A stretch of DNA of 64,000 bases from an uncultured Lachnospiraceae bacterium (GCA_910586095.1 CAJUHQ010000003.1:1-64000); one strand, 5' to 3'. Positions 16,847 to 26,035 are shown, numbered from the stretch's first letter. Program-made: numbers and translations. The notes: generated by a model from the sequence alone, not told the origin.

Positions 16847-16918
16847 AGCGCTATCGCCAAACGGTAAGGCAACGGACTCTGACTCCGTCAGTTCAAGGTT
16901 CGAATCCTTGTAGCGCTG
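16847..16918 (+). tRNA. tRNA-Gln (anticodon CUG)
   Basis: The acceptor arms AGCGCTA (16847-16853) and TAGCGCT (16911-16917) pair perfectly. The D arm GCCAAACGGTAAGGC, the anticodon stem ACGGA/TCCGT with loop CTCTGAC, and a GTTCGAATC T loop are all present. Anticodon CTG (16879-16881) reads CAG, glutamine, and the body matches bacterial tRNA-Gln. The discriminator is G; CCA is not encoded. Confidence 0.95.
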
Positions 16919-16920
16919 CT

Positions 16921-16954
16921 AAAAACCTCGGTAAAGAAATTTACCGAGGTTTTT
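16921..16954 (+). terminator. Terminator of tRNA-Gln
   Basis: AAAAACCTCGGTAAA and TTTACCGAGGTTTTT form a 15-bp perfect stem with a GAAA tetraloop, ending in T residues, directly after the tRNA. Confidence 0.95.
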
Positions 16955-16958
16955 ATAT

Positions 16959-17033
16959 GCACAGGTCTGTGCAGCGGAAACATGCCGCTATGCGGCGCAC
17001 GGCGAGTAGGAGAAGATAGCCTTTCCCTACTCG
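16959..17033. other. Cluster of three small hairpins
   Basis: Three stems follow each other within 75 bp: GCACA/TGTGC, GCCGC/GCGGC and CGAGTAGG/CCTACTCG. No protein frame fits. It could be a structured RNA or a composite intergenic repeat. The remaining spacer to 17237 holds nothing recognisable. Confidence 0.4.
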
Positions 17034-17237
17034 ATTGTATGCTAAGAGAAATGAACTTTTTGCTCTATTTTCTTATGTACAAAATGATGCTATTATTCTA
17101 CAAAAAGTATGTTTTTTGCGATGTTCTCAAGAAAATGGCAGCATTGAAAAAGACAATAAACCATGATATGATAAAAAGCGCATCGATATAATGCCACACA
17201 GGATAATTGTGTATACAATAAAGGATGAAACAGTTCT

Positions 17238-18020
17238 ATGAAAATTGACAGAAAAAAGGCACAACAGGCATTTGCAGAGTATGTGGCCTGTTATGATGTG
17301 TCAAATAAAATGATTAAACTAAAAATAGATCATACATATAGAGTATGTGCACTCTGCGAACAGATTGCTAAGCGATCGGGATATGATGACACAGAGATTG
17401 AGATCGCGTGGCTTTTGGGGTTGTTGCATGATATAGGGCGCTTTGAACAGGTTCGACAATATGACACCTTTATGGATGCGCAGTCAGTCGATCATGCGAA
17501 ATTAGGCGTATCAATTTTGTTTCATGAGAGAAAAATCAGGAATTTTATTGAGGAGTGCACACAGGATTCATTGATTGAACATGTAATAGGCTGTCATAGT
17601 GCATATCGTGTACCCGCAGAATACAGTGAAAGAGAGAAAAAATTTGCCAATCTGTTGCGTGATGCGGACAAGATTGATATTATCAAGGTTAATAGTATGA
17701 TACCATTTGAACAGATCTATCATATAAGCGAGCGGGAGCTGAGAGACTGTGTAGTTTCAGAAGAAGTGATGCAGGCCTTTTGGGAGGAACACGCAGTGTT
17801 GCGCAGTCTTAAAAAAACTCCTGTTGACAACATTGTAGGCCATATTTCTTTGGTGTATGAACTAGTGTATCCAGTAAGTTATCAAATTTTGTATCAACAA
17901 AATTGTCTAGAAAAAATAATGGATTTTCGTTCTGAGTTATCAGAGACAAATGAACAGTTTGAGAAGATACGCACAAAGATGAAAGCGTATATTGCAAAAA
18001 AGATTGAAGAGGGAGCATAA
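17238..18020 (+). CDS. HD-domain metal-dependent phosphohydrolase
   Basis: This 260-residue protein has an HD domain: a conserved early histidine in DHTYRVC, the HD pair in LLGLLHDIGRFEQ, further histidines in DHAKLG and VIGCHSA, and LRDADKID near residue 145. HD proteins hydrolyse phosphates from nucleotides, cyclic nucleotides or other compounds. The substrate cannot be told from the sequence. It lies 64 bp upstream of cvfB and is probably co-transcribed with it. Confidence 0.85.
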   Translation: MKIDRKKAQQAFAEYVACYDVSNKMIKLKIDHTYRVCALCEQIAKRSGYDDTEIEIAWLLGLLHDIGRFEQVRQYDTFMDAQSVDHAKLGVSILFHERKIRNFIEECTQDSLIEHVIGCHSAYRVPAEYSEREKKFANLLRDADKIDIIKVNSMIPFEQIYHISERELRDCVVSEEVMQAFWEEHAVLRSLKKTPVDNIVGHISLVYELVYPVSYQILYQQNCLEKIMDFRSELSETNEQFEKIRTKMKAYIAKKIEEGA

Positions 18021-18084
18021 AAGGAGTGAGGCATCTTAACGATAGATTGCTGTGCATACCAAAAACAGATAGGGAGGTATAAAA

Positions 18085-18945
18085 ATGTTGGAATTAGGAA
18101 AGAGACAGTCATTGTTGATTGTAAAGGAACTTGATTTTGGAGTGTATCTTGGGGAGGAGATTAATGCTGCTATAGAAGATAGAGTGTTGCTTCCCAAAAA
18201 GCAAGTGCCAAAGGACAGCAAAATAGGAGATCGCATAGAGGTTTTTTTGTATAAAGATTCGGAGGATAGGTTGATTGCCACAACGACGAAACCATTGTTG
18301 AGTGTAGGAAAAGTAGGCAAATTAACCGTTTCTCAGGTGACAAAAATTGGTGCGTTTCTTGCGTGGGGATTGGAGAAAGATGTACTTCTTCCTTATAAGG
18401 AGCAGACAGCACGCCTAAAAGAAGGGGATAACGTGCTAGTAGCACTCTATATAGACAAAAGTAGTCGGTTGGCGGCTACAATGAAAGTCTATAAGTATCT
18501 TCACAAGAACAGTGATTATGAGAAGGATGACAAAGTCAGCGGAACTGTGTATGAGATCAGTGAGACATTTGGGGCTTATGTGGCGGTGGATGATCGGTTT
18601 TCGGCGCTGATACCCAAAAGAGAACTCTATGGTGATATCAAAGTGGGGGATGTTATTACAGCGCGCGTAGCGGAAGTGAAAGAGGATGGAAAATTGGATT
18701 TGTGCGTGCGCAAGAAAGCCTATCTGCAAATAGGGCAGGATGCAAAAAAATTAATTGAGTTGATGGAACGTTTAGATAACAAATTGCCTTTTACAGATAA
18801 AGCATCACCAGAGTTAATAAAAAATGAGACAGGTATGAGCAAGAACGAGTTTAAACGTGCTATAGGAAATTTGTTAAAAAGTGGTAAAATTGTTATTGAA
18901 TCAGACTGTATTTGTCTGTTAGAAGAAACATCAAATCACAGGTAA
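18085..18945 (+). CDS. cvfB: S1-domain RNA-binding protein CvfB
   Basis: CvfB (YitL) is an RNA-binding protein with tandem S1-like folds and a winged-helix end; it affects virulence gene expression in Staphylococcus. The 286-residue product has repeated S1-type segments (FGVYLGEEINAA, IGAFLAWGLEKDVLLP, FGAYVAVDDRFSALIP) and a C-terminal helical domain (MSKNEFKRAIGNLLKSGKI) matching the family winged helix. AGGGAGG precedes the ATG. Confidence 0.9.
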   Translation: MLELGKRQSLLIVKELDFGVYLGEEINAAIEDRVLLPKKQVPKDSKIGDRIEVFLYKDSEDRLIATTTKPLLSVGKVGKLTVSQVTKIGAFLAWGLEKDVLLPYKEQTARLKEGDNVLVALYIDKSSRLAATMKVYKYLHKNSDYEKDDKVSGTVYEISETFGAYVAVDDRFSALIPKRELYGDIKVGDVITARVAEVKEDGKLDLCVRKKAYLQIGQDAKKLIELMERLDNKLPFTDKASPELIKNETGMSKNEFKRAIGNLLKSGKIVIESDCICLLEETSNHR

Positions 18946-18948
18946 CAC

Positions 18949-18980
18949 ACAAAGACAGCCCTTGAAAGGACTGTCTTTGT
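18949..18980. terminator. Shared hairpin between convergent cvfB and yjfB-like genes
   Basis: ACAAAGACAG and CTGTCTTTGT form a 10-bp stem between the ends of two converging genes. The T-runs are weak on both sides, so it is a modest bidirectional terminator. Confidence 0.65.
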
Positions 18981-18988
18981 ATCATACC

Positions 18989-19180
18989 TTACACGCTGAT
19001 ATCGATATTTCCGCCGAGATCTGGATATACAGAACGTTCCATAGCAGCCGAATCAAGCAGTTGAGTCATAGTGTCCCCCATACTAGTAGCCTGATCCAAG
19101 GACTGTGCAAGCACGGCAGTACCAACATCGCGCAGAAGGTTTGTCTGGGCAATACCCATTGAAAGAGCAGCAATATCCAT
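18989..19180 (-). CDS. YjfB-family putative motility protein
   Basis: This 63-residue protein begins MDIAALSMGIAQTNL and contains VGTAVLAQSLDQA, the hallmark of the YjfB putative motility family (small proteins found in flagellated Firmicutes, function unknown). AAAGGAGG precedes the ATG, and a sigma-D-like promoter lies 64-91 bp upstream. That promoter ties the gene to the late flagellar regulon although it sits 7 kb from the flagellar island. Confidence 0.85.
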   Translation of the reverse strand: MDIAALSMGIAQTNLLRDVGTAVLAQSLDQATSMGDTMTQLLDSAAMERSVYPDLGGNIDISV

Positions 19181-19243
19181 TGTGCTAACCTCCTTTATGA
19201 TATGCAGTAGCTGTTTGAGAAAACAGACTATCCGCTTTCATAT

Positions 19244-19271
19244 ATTTCGGAAAAAATCACGTAAATCTTTA
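19244..19271 (-). promoter_or_regulatory. Sigma-D-like promoter for the yjfB-like gene
   Basis: On the minus strand: TAAA (19268-19271), 16 bp, TCCGAAAT (19244-19251), six of eight matches to the sigma-D -10 GCCGATAT. The rest of 19272-19703 is AT-rich with no supported gene. Confidence 0.6.
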
Positions 19272-19703
19272 TATACTAATTTATAAAGTTGTGCAAATAT
19301 CCAAAATACATAAAAAGTAAAAAGAAAAAGAAGCTCATTTGATATAGGATACTTGAACAGTCAAAGTAAAAAACAAACTGAACAATGTTGAACAAATATT
19401 CCATATAATTTCCAATAAAAACGGGTATTTTGTGGAGTAAAATTGTTTTGTATATCTTGCATAAAGAGAGTAAAATCATTATTTGAGGAAAAAATATTTA
19501 ATAATGCATAAAAAAATTGCGGTTAGGTATAGATTTATTTGTGGAAATATATTAAAATGAAATCATAATGCTAGAATACAGTTCCTTTAGTACCATATTT
19601 TTTTGTGGATATTGTATAAGGAAAGTTATACTTCAGTCTGGCAACGACATAGTACAGCATCAGGAATATAAAACATCTATGTAGAAAAGAAGGAGAGTGG
19701 CAT

Positions 19704-20792
19704 ATGATTTCGAATCAGATTATGCAGAACACGATTGAAGGAATTAAGGCAATCGCAAGAGTCGAACTTTATGTAGCTGATATTGACGGCAAGCTGGTGG
19801 CATCTACAAAGACTACGAGGAATAGCTTTGAAGATTCTGTACTTGAATTCGTAAAGTCCGCCGCAGATAGCCAAGAGATACAAGGATGCCAATTTTTTAA
19901 GTTGTATGACGAACAACAGCTTGAGTATGTGCTGATAGCCAGTGATGCTGGTGAAAATGCATATATGGTTGGGAAATTGGCGGTGTTTCAACTGCAAAAT
20001 CTGATGGTGGCATACAAGGAACGGTTTGACAAGGATAATTTTATCAAAAATCTTTTGCTCGACAACCTGCTTTTGGTTGATATTTATAGCCGTTCTAAGA
20101 AACTTCATATCCAAGCAGATGTAAAACGTGTGGTGTTAATTGTTGAGTCACCAAATGGCAAGGATGCAAATGTACTTGAGAAAGTGCGAGAAAATTTTGG
20201 ACAAAATGGTAAAGATTTTGTCACAGCGGTCGATGAAAATAATGTGATTGTAGTTAAGGAAGTGTCAGACAGTGAGACTAATCGCGACATTGATAAGTAT
20301 GCTAGGAATATAGAGGACAGTTTAGTCAAGGACGGAATCAAAGATGTACATATTTCTTATGGCACCAATGTGAAGGAGATCAAAGAGGTTAGCCGCTCTT
20401 ATAAAGAGGCGAAGATGGCGCTAGATGTCGGCAAGATTTTCTTTGCAGAAAGAGATATTATAGCGTACAGTGAATTGGGTATTGGCAGGCTGATCTATCA
20501 GCTTCCTATTCCACTTTGCAAAATGTTTATCAAGGAAATATTTGGTGGAAAAAGCCCCGATGATTTTGATGAGGAAACGTTGACAACGATCAATAAATTT
20601 TTTGAGAACTCTTTGAATGTCTCAGAGACATCACGTCAATTATTTATTCATAGAAACACACTGGTGTATCGGTTAGATAAACTTCAAAAGAGTACAGGGC
20701 TTGATCTGAGAGTATTTGAGGATGCCATTACCTTTAAAATTGCATTGATGGTAGTGCGTTATATGAAATATATGGAATCGTTTGAATATTAA
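19704..20792 (+). CDS. CdaR/PucR-type transcriptional regulator
   Basis: The 362-residue protein has an N-terminal sensor-like region, a central GGDEF-like CdaR domain (about 130-260, with VHISYGTNVKEIKEVSRSY and KMALDVGKIF) and a C-terminal PucR-type helix-turn-helix (SLNVSETSRQLFIHRNTLVY). Family members such as CdaR act as activators of sugar-acid or purine use; the ligand here is unknown. It starts at the ATG at 19704 behind GAAGGAG and has no obvious operon partner. Confidence 0.85.
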   Translation: MISNQIMQNTIEGIKAIARVELYVADIDGKLVASTKTTRNSFEDSVLEFVKSAADSQEIQGCQFFKLYDEQQLEYVLIASDAGENAYMVGKLAVFQLQNLMVAYKERFDKDNFIKNLLLDNLLLVDIYSRSKKLHIQADVKRVVLIVESPNGKDANVLEKVRENFGQNGKDFVTAVDENNVIVVKEVSDSETNRDIDKYARNIEDSLVKDGIKDVHISYGTNVKEIKEVSRSYKEAKMALDVGKIFFAERDIIAYSELGIGRLIYQLPIPLCKMFIKEIFGGKSPDDFDEETLTTINKFFENSLNVSETSRQLFIHRNTLVYRLDKLQKSTGLDLRVFEDAITFKIALMVVRYMKYMESFEY

Positions 20793-20952
20793 AAATGGTT
20801 GCGTTTCTGAGTCATTTCATGTAGTATTAGGTAATAGCTGACAAGGTGTTGTGAGTAATCTTTAAAAAGATGTAGTAAAAAACAAATTGTTCACGAATGT
20901 GAATGTTGTTTGTGATGCAAATTTATGCTTATTCACAGGCTGAGCAAGGAAC

Positions 20953-21003
20953 ATGGTTATGGATTTGGAAAGAAATGAGAAAAAGGTTTTTATAATATTG
21001 TAG
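20953..21003 (+). CDS. Possible 16-codon leader ORF before ftsE
   Basis: AAGGAA is followed by ATGGTTATGG, and a frame MVMDLERNEKKVFIIL ends in TAG at 21001-21003, immediately before the GAGGTGGAG ribosome binding site of ftsE. It could be a translated leader that couples to ftsE, or chance. Confidence 0.25.
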   Translation: MVMDLERNEKKVFIIL

Positions 21004-21013
21004 AGGTGGAGTT

Positions 21014-21751
21014 TTGAAGAGTACAGGGACAAGAAGGCGTCAAGGCGCAAGCAACAGTGATGCTGCCATATTGCTAGAACACGTAAGTAAGTCATATACA
21101 GTCGGCATACCAGCATTAAATGATGTAAACTTGCATATAAATAAAGGAGAATTTGTGTTTATCGTAGGAGATAGTGGCTCTGGAAAATCTACACTAATCA
21201 AGCTTCTTCTTCGGGAGCTTCTGCCCACATCGGGGAGAATTATGGTAAATGGTACAGATGTAGTCAGGCTCAAACGACGCAATATTCCCAAATTTAGAAG
21301 AAGTTTAGGAGTAGTGTTTCAGGATTTTAGACTGTTAAAGGACAGAAATGTCTATGAGAACGTGGCGTTTGCGCAACGTATTATACAGAAACCTAACCGT
21401 GAGATTCGCAGAAATGTACCTTCTATTTTGTCTATGGTAGGTCTTGCAGGCAAGTATAAGGCACGGCCCAAACAGCTTTCAGGAGGAGAACAGCAAAGAG
21501 TGGCTCTTGCGCGAGCACTTGTCAACAAGCCACAAATATTGCTTGCAGATGAGCCTACAGGAAATCTAGATCCTAAAAATTCATGGGAGATTATGAACCT
21601 GTTGGAAAAAATCAATAATAATGGAACCACTGTTCTGGTAGTCACACATAACCGTGAGATTGTAAATGCCATGCAGAAGAGGGTTATCACAATGAAGAAA
21701 GGCATCGTTGTCAGTGATGAGGAAAAAGGTGGTTATATAGATGAGGATTAA
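21014..21751 (+). CDS. ftsE: Cell division ABC transporter ATPase FtsE
   Basis: FtsE is the ATPase of FtsEX, which activates peptidoglycan hydrolases at the septum. The 245-residue protein has Walker A GDSGSGKST, the Q-loop region VVFQDFRLLKDRNVYENVAFA, signature LSGGEQQRVALARAL and Walker B ILLADEPTGNLDP. It has an N-terminal extension of about 20 residues before the usual ABC start (LLEHVSKSY). It uses a TTG start behind GAGGTGGAG; no ATG is available. It overlaps ftsX by 11 bp. Confidence 0.95.
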   Translation: MKSTGTRRRQGASNSDAAILLEHVSKSYTVGIPALNDVNLHINKGEFVFIVGDSGSGKSTLIKLLLRELLPTSGRIMVNGTDVVRLKRRNIPKFRRSLGVVFQDFRLLKDRNVYENVAFAQRIIQKPNREIRRNVPSILSMVGLAGKYKARPKQLSGGEQQRVALARALVNKPQILLADEPTGNLDPKNSWEIMNLLEKINNNGTTVLVVTHNREIVNAMQKRVITMKKGIVVSDEEKGGYIDED

Positions 21752-22637
21752 TACATTATTTTATTGTATATGGCAAGGTATACGAAACATATTCAAAAAC
21801 AAGTGGTTCACATTGGCATCAGTAGCGACAATCTCGGCATGTCTTTTTCTGTTTGGGATTGTTTATTCTGTGTTGATTAATTTTCAATATGTTGTGAAAA
21901 ATGCACAGCAAGGTGTTTGTGTCAGTGCATTGTTAAATGGCGATTTGAGTGAGGAACGAATTCAGGAGATTGCAGGAATGATCTCTAGAAGAACAGAGGT
22001 CAGCGAATCTGTGTATGTTACAGCAGAGGAGACATGGATTCAGTTTGCAGAGGATATGAAATTTGGTGATATTAGCTTCTATACCGAAAATCCACTAGAG
22101 GAGTGTGGTCATTTCGATATTTATATGGAAGATGTATCAATGCAGCCTGAACTTGTGACTTATTTGGAGTCCATTGATGGGATTTGGAAAGTCAATCAGT
22201 CAGCACTCACAGCCCAGACGCTCACAGGTGTCAATGCCATTATCAGTTATGTGTCTGTCGGCATTGTCATCATTTTGTTTTTTGTGTCTATCTTTTTGAT
22301 TAGCAATACAGTTACTATTGGAATCTCTGTCAGAAAAGAGGAGATACAGATCATGAAATACATTGGTGCGACAGACTTTTTTACGCGTGCACCGTTTGTG
22401 ATCGAGGGTATGATTATAGGCTTTATAGGCTCATTGATACCATTGGCGGCTGTGTATTTTATCTATAATGAAGCGATGATGTATGTTGCAGGTCGGTTTC
22501 CATTTTTGTCACAGCTTTTGGAATTTTTGCCTGTGCAAATGGTATTTACGTTCTTGATGCCAGTATGTATTGGAATCGGAGTAGGAATTGGGTTTATAGG
22601 GAGCTTTACAACGGTTAGGAAGCATCTTAGTGTGTAA
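21741..22637 (+). CDS. ftsX: Cell division membrane protein FtsX
   Basis: This 298-residue FtsX has one transmembrane helix near the N-terminus (about 20-45), a large extracellular domain (about 50-170) that in relatives contacts the hydrolase PcsB or a coiled-coil partner, and three further helices in the C-terminal half. EEIQIMKYIGATDFFTRAPFV is the conserved FtsX/MacB-type cytoplasmic segment. Translation is coupled to ftsE by overlap. The next gene encodes the coiled-coil hydrolase that FtsEX probably activates. Confidence 0.94.
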   Translation: MRINTLFYCIWQGIRNIFKNKWFTLASVATISACLFLFGIVYSVLINFQYVVKNAQQGVCVSALLNGDLSEERIQEIAGMISRRTEVSESVYVTAEETWIQFAEDMKFGDISFYTENPLEECGHFDIYMEDVSMQPELVTYLESIDGIWKVNQSALTAQTLTGVNAIISYVSVGIVIILFFVSIFLISNTVTIGISVRKEEIQIMKYIGATDFFTRAPFVIEGMIIGFIGSLIPLAAVYFIYNEAMMYVAGRFPFLSQLLEFLPVQMVFTFLMPVCIGIGVGIGFIGSFTTVRKHLSV

Positions 22638-22735
22638 GGGACACAAAGGTTGAATGGTATTGGTAATATAGGGGGATAAATTTGTACAAGGGCACAAATT
22701 CGTGGACTGTCGGAAGCATGAAGGGATTAGTATGT

Positions 22736-23983
22736 ATGCAAAAAAAGTGTAATTATAGGAGAAAAACAGCGGTTTTGATGGGAGTTGTCATGCTTGTCTT
22801 AGCTGTATCTGTGAGCATTTGTCCGTTTGTGAGCAGAGCGGACGAGGCTTCGGATTTGAAAAATAGTATCGAACAGAAACAGCAGGAGATCAAGGATGCA
22901 CAGGATCAGAAGAAGCAACTCCAATCAGGTCTAACAGATGTCAAGTCCATTATCAATGAGCTAGAGGAAGCAAAAAGTAGCTTGGCGGCCTATGTCAAGC
23001 AGTTGGATGGAAATCTAGAACAGATACAGGCAAAGATTAATTCGCTGTCAGAGATGATTACTCAAAAGGAAGCAGAACTTGTCGAGACAAAGGCAGAGCT
23101 CGAGGAAGCTCTAGCAAATGAGCAGACACAATATGAATCCATGAAACTGCGAATTAAGAGTATGTATGAGAGAGGAAGCAATTTTTATCTAGAAGCGATG
23201 CTCACAGCAGGATCATTTAGTGAGATGCTCAACAGGGCTGATTATATAGAACGGCTGTCTGCGTCAGATATGCGCAAGTTTGAGGAATTTCAAACGGCAC
23301 GAGAGTATGTAGAGGTTTGTAAGGCACAATTAGAGACAGAACAGGAGCTTTTAGAGGAGGCAAAAAAAGATGTGGAGGCAGAGCAGGCCGCTCTCGAGAA
23401 GTTGATTGCACAAAAAGAGGCAGAAATTACAGCATATGAGGCGGATATCAACAACCGCGAGATGCTTGTCAAAGAGTATGAGGCGGAAATTGCTGCTCAA
23501 AATGCAGAGATTAAGGCGTTAGAGGATGCTGCTAAGACCTTGCAAAAGCAGCTTGAACAAGCAAATGGCAAAAAAAATAAGTATGATGGTGGTATGTTTG
23601 CATGGCCGGCACCTTCTTATACACGTATATCCGATGATTATGGTGAGCGTATGCACCCAACACTCCATGTAAAACAATTTCATAACGGGGTGGATATGGC
23701 AGCACCAGGAGGTTCGCCCATCTTGGCAGCCTACAATGGCACGGTCACAGCAGCGGCATACAGTACAACTATGGGTAACTATATTATGATTGACCACGGC
23801 GACAATCTTTATACCATTTATATGCACGCATCAAAATTGTATGTAAAACAAGGAGACCAAGTAGTAAAAGGACAAAAAATTGCGGCGGTTGGCACAACAG
23901 GACGATCTACAGGAAATCATCTTCACTTTAGCGTCCGATTAAACGGGAGTTATGTCAGTCCGTGGAACTATCTCAAAAAATAA
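22736..23983 (+). CDS. PcsB/EnvC-like coiled-coil M23 peptidoglycan hydrolase
   Basis: The product has a signal peptide (residues about 10-35), a long coiled coil (about 40-290) and a C-terminal M23/LytM domain with zinc ligands in HNGVDMAAPGG and GNHLHFSV, so the catalytic site is intact. That layout matches septal hydrolases controlled by FtsEX; the PcsB partner in streptococci uses CHAP instead of M23. I chose the ATG at 22736 (415 residues), behind a weak AAGGGA. A TTG at 22682 with a stronger AGGGGG would add 18 residues. The start is uncertain; the function is well supported. Confidence 0.88.
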   Translation: MQKKCNYRRKTAVLMGVVMLVLAVSVSICPFVSRADEASDLKNSIEQKQQEIKDAQDQKKQLQSGLTDVKSIINELEEAKSSLAAYVKQLDGNLEQIQAKINSLSEMITQKEAELVETKAELEEALANEQTQYESMKLRIKSMYERGSNFYLEAMLTAGSFSEMLNRADYIERLSASDMRKFEEFQTAREYVEVCKAQLETEQELLEEAKKDVEAEQAALEKLIAQKEAEITAYEADINNREMLVKEYEAEIAAQNAEIKALEDAAKTLQKQLEQANGKKNKYDGGMFAWPAPSYTRISDDYGERMHPTLHVKQFHNGVDMAAPGGSPILAAYNGTVTAAAYSTTMGNYIMIDHGDNLYTIYMHASKLYVKQGDQVVKGQKIAAVGTTGRSTGNHLHFSVRLNGSYVSPWNYLKK

Positions 23984-24002
23984 AAAATAGAAAGGCATAG
24001 CA

Positions 24003-25316
24003 ATGCAGGATCAGTTTTTTAACGGAAATAACCCGAATAATACCAATCCATACAACCATAACGGTAATCAAAAAAAGACGTCTAAGATAAGCACAAAATA
24101 TTATTTGTTTGGATTGTTTACAGGGATGGCAGTCACTTTGATTGTGACATTGTTCTCTATCAGTGTTATTCGATTTTATAGGCTAATAACATCTGCTCCA
24201 AGTGCTTCAGAAACTACAAATAGCAGTTCTTCGATTGATAGCATTACAGATACAAGTGTGAGAAGAAAACTATCTGTATTGGAAGATACAATACAGAAAT
24301 ACTTCTGGCAGGACGTGCAAGAAGAAACACTCGAAGATGGATTGTACAAGGGGCTTTTGGATTCGCTAGAAGATCCATATAGTGTGTATTATACCAATGA
24401 AGAGCTGATTGCACTTCAGCAGCAGACAGAAGGGATTTACTATGGAATAGGCGCGTATATTAGCCAAGATGTTGAGATGGGGTATGTTCGTATTTCTGGA
24501 GTCATCAAAAATACTCCTGCAGAGGAAAGCAATCTACAACAAGATGATTATATCTATAAAGTGAATGGCGAGGATATGCAAGGAAAGGACAGCGCCTATG
24601 TAGTGAGTAAGATCAAGGGGGAAGAAGGCACTTATGTAACAATTACAGTGGTTAGAGAAGGTGTTTCAGAACCCATTGATATTGATGTAGAACGCAGAAA
24701 GATAGAAAGTCCTACAGTGGAGTATACCATGTATGATAATGGTATGGCGTATATCCAAATCACGGAGTTTGATTTGGTGACATCTGGACAGTTTGAGACA
24801 GCCTACAATCAGGCAAAAGATGAAGGCATGAAGGGACTGATTCTCGATCTGCGCAGCAATCCTGGAGGCAATCTCTCGACAGTGTGCGAGATCGCGCGGA
24901 TGATTCTCCCTAAAGGATTAATTGTGTACACAGAAGACAAATATGGTAAGCGTGAAGAATACACCTGCAATGGTGCCAATCAGATTCAGGTGCCTTTGGT
25001 GGTACTTACAAATGGGTATAGTGCCAGTGCGTCGGAGATTCTTGCAGGTGCAGTCAAAGATTATGGGATAGGAAAGCTGGTAGGTACTACTACCTATGGC
25101 AAAGGGATCGTGCAAAAAGTGATTAATCTATCAGATGGATCAGCCATTAAACTTACAGTTAGTAGTTACTTTACTCCCAATGGCAACAACATTCATGAAA
25201 TTGGTATAGAGCCAGATGTGGAGATTGCGTTTGATTCGGATCTTTATCAGCAAGGAACAGACAATCAGATTGAAAAGGCAAAGGAAGTCTTAGCAGAGCT
25301 CATTGCAAATGGATGA
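24003..25316 (+). CDS. S41-family C-terminal processing protease (CtpA-like)
   Basis: This 437-residue protein has one N-terminal transmembrane anchor (about 33-58), an extracellular PDZ domain (about 145-230; GIGAYISQD, NTPAEESNLQQDDYIYKVNG) and an S41 serine protease domain. LDLRSNPGGN, the nucleophile serine in GYSASASEILAGA and the lysine in GTTTYGKGIVQ form the Ser/Lys site. It follows the M23 hydrolase by 19 bp and so belongs to the ftsEX cluster. Such proteases may trim wall hydrolases (inference). Confidence 0.93.
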   Translation: MQDQFFNGNNPNNTNPYNHNGNQKKTSKISTKYYLFGLFTGMAVTLIVTLFSISVIRFYRLITSAPSASETTNSSSSIDSITDTSVRRKLSVLEDTIQKYFWQDVQEETLEDGLYKGLLDSLEDPYSVYYTNEELIALQQQTEGIYYGIGAYISQDVEMGYVRISGVIKNTPAEESNLQQDDYIYKVNGEDMQGKDSAYVVSKIKGEEGTYVTITVVREGVSEPIDIDVERRKIESPTVEYTMYDNGMAYIQITEFDLVTSGQFETAYNQAKDEGMKGLILDLRSNPGGNLSTVCEIARMILPKGLIVYTEDKYGKREEYTCNGANQIQVPLVVLTNGYSASASEILAGAVKDYGIGKLVGTTTYGKGIVQKVINLSDGSAIKLTVSSYFTPNGNNIHEIGIEPDVEIAFDSDLYQQGTDNQIEKAKEVLAELIANG

Positions 25317-25371
25317 TTGTGTTTTGGATAAGAAACGTGACAAGAGTGCTTAGAATGATAAAGGGGAATTT

Positions 25372-25968
25372 GTGAATAAGATAGATCTCAATAAACAGCA
25401 AAAAAGAAAAAATCTCTTAGACGCCGCATTTCGGTTTTTTACCAGCAAGGGGATACATGATACCTCTATCTCAGATATTGTGCGAGATGCAGGAGTGGCA
25501 AAAGGAACCTTTTATCTGTATTTTAAGGATAAATATGACATTCGCAATAAACTGATCGCTTATAAGTCAAGCGAGATGTTTCGTGAGGCAGACGTCAAAT
25601 TGAAACAGGCAGAGATTACAGATCCTGTTGAGAAAGTGATTTTTTTGGCAGATCATGTTATCAACCAGTTTGTGACGGACAGGATGCTTCTCAAATTTAT
25701 CTCTAAGAAATTAAGTTGGGGAGTATTCAAGAACGTATTTATAGAAGGTGGTGGTAGTGATGATGGGGATTTTTATGATATCTACCACGCTGTATTTGAG
25801 GATGACAGTAAATATGAGAATACAGAAATTATGACCTTTATGATTGTGGAGTTGGTAAGTTCAACTTGCTATAGTTCTATATTGTATGGAGAACCTGTGG
25901 AAATTGATATTTTGAAACCATATATCTTTCGAGCGATTCGGCAGATTATGGCAACACATGAAAGGTGA
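25372..25968 (+). CDS. TetR-family transcriptional regulator
   Basis: The 198-residue product has the TetR helix-turn-helix (AAFRFFTSKGIHDTSISDIV, then AGVAKGTFYLYFKDKYD) and a C-terminal ligand/dimer domain without recognisable specificity. It uses a GTG start after AAAGGGG. It lies between ctpA and the flgM promoter. A regulatory link to either is possible but not shown. Confidence 0.9.
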   Translation: MNKIDLNKQQKRKNLLDAAFRFFTSKGIHDTSISDIVRDAGVAKGTFYLYFKDKYDIRNKLIAYKSSEMFREADVKLKQAEITDPVEKVIFLADHVINQFVTDRMLLKFISKKLSWGVFKNVFIEGGGSDDGDFYDIYHAVFEDDSKYENTEIMTFMIVELVSSTCYSSILYGEPVEIDILKPYIFRAIRQIMATHER

Positions 25969-26008
25969 CTACTACATTAAATACAACCGATAAATTTGTT
26001 TGTAACTA

Positions 26009-26035
26009 TAAAGTAAATCAAAAATTAACCGATAA
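26009..26035 (+). promoter_or_regulatory. Sigma-D-like promoter for flgM-flgN-flgK
   Basis: TAAA (26009-26012), 15 bp, ACCGATAA (26028-26035), six of eight matches to GCCGATAT. A second CCGATAAATT sequence occurs at 25988-25997 but has no TAAA at the right distance. Confidence 0.6.

Noticed and set aside
16780..17019. 79-codon frame across tRNA-Gln
   Set aside because: It runs through the tRNA and its terminator, so it is a chance frame.
16959..17033. CRISPR-like array
   Set aside because: The three hairpins have different sequences and no repeat-spacer periodicity; no cas genes in the window.
19276..19479. Minus-strand frame rich in Phe, Leu and Ile
   Set aside because: Its hydrophobic look comes from AT-rich DNA; there is no ribosome binding site and it overlaps the area of the sigma-D-like promoter.
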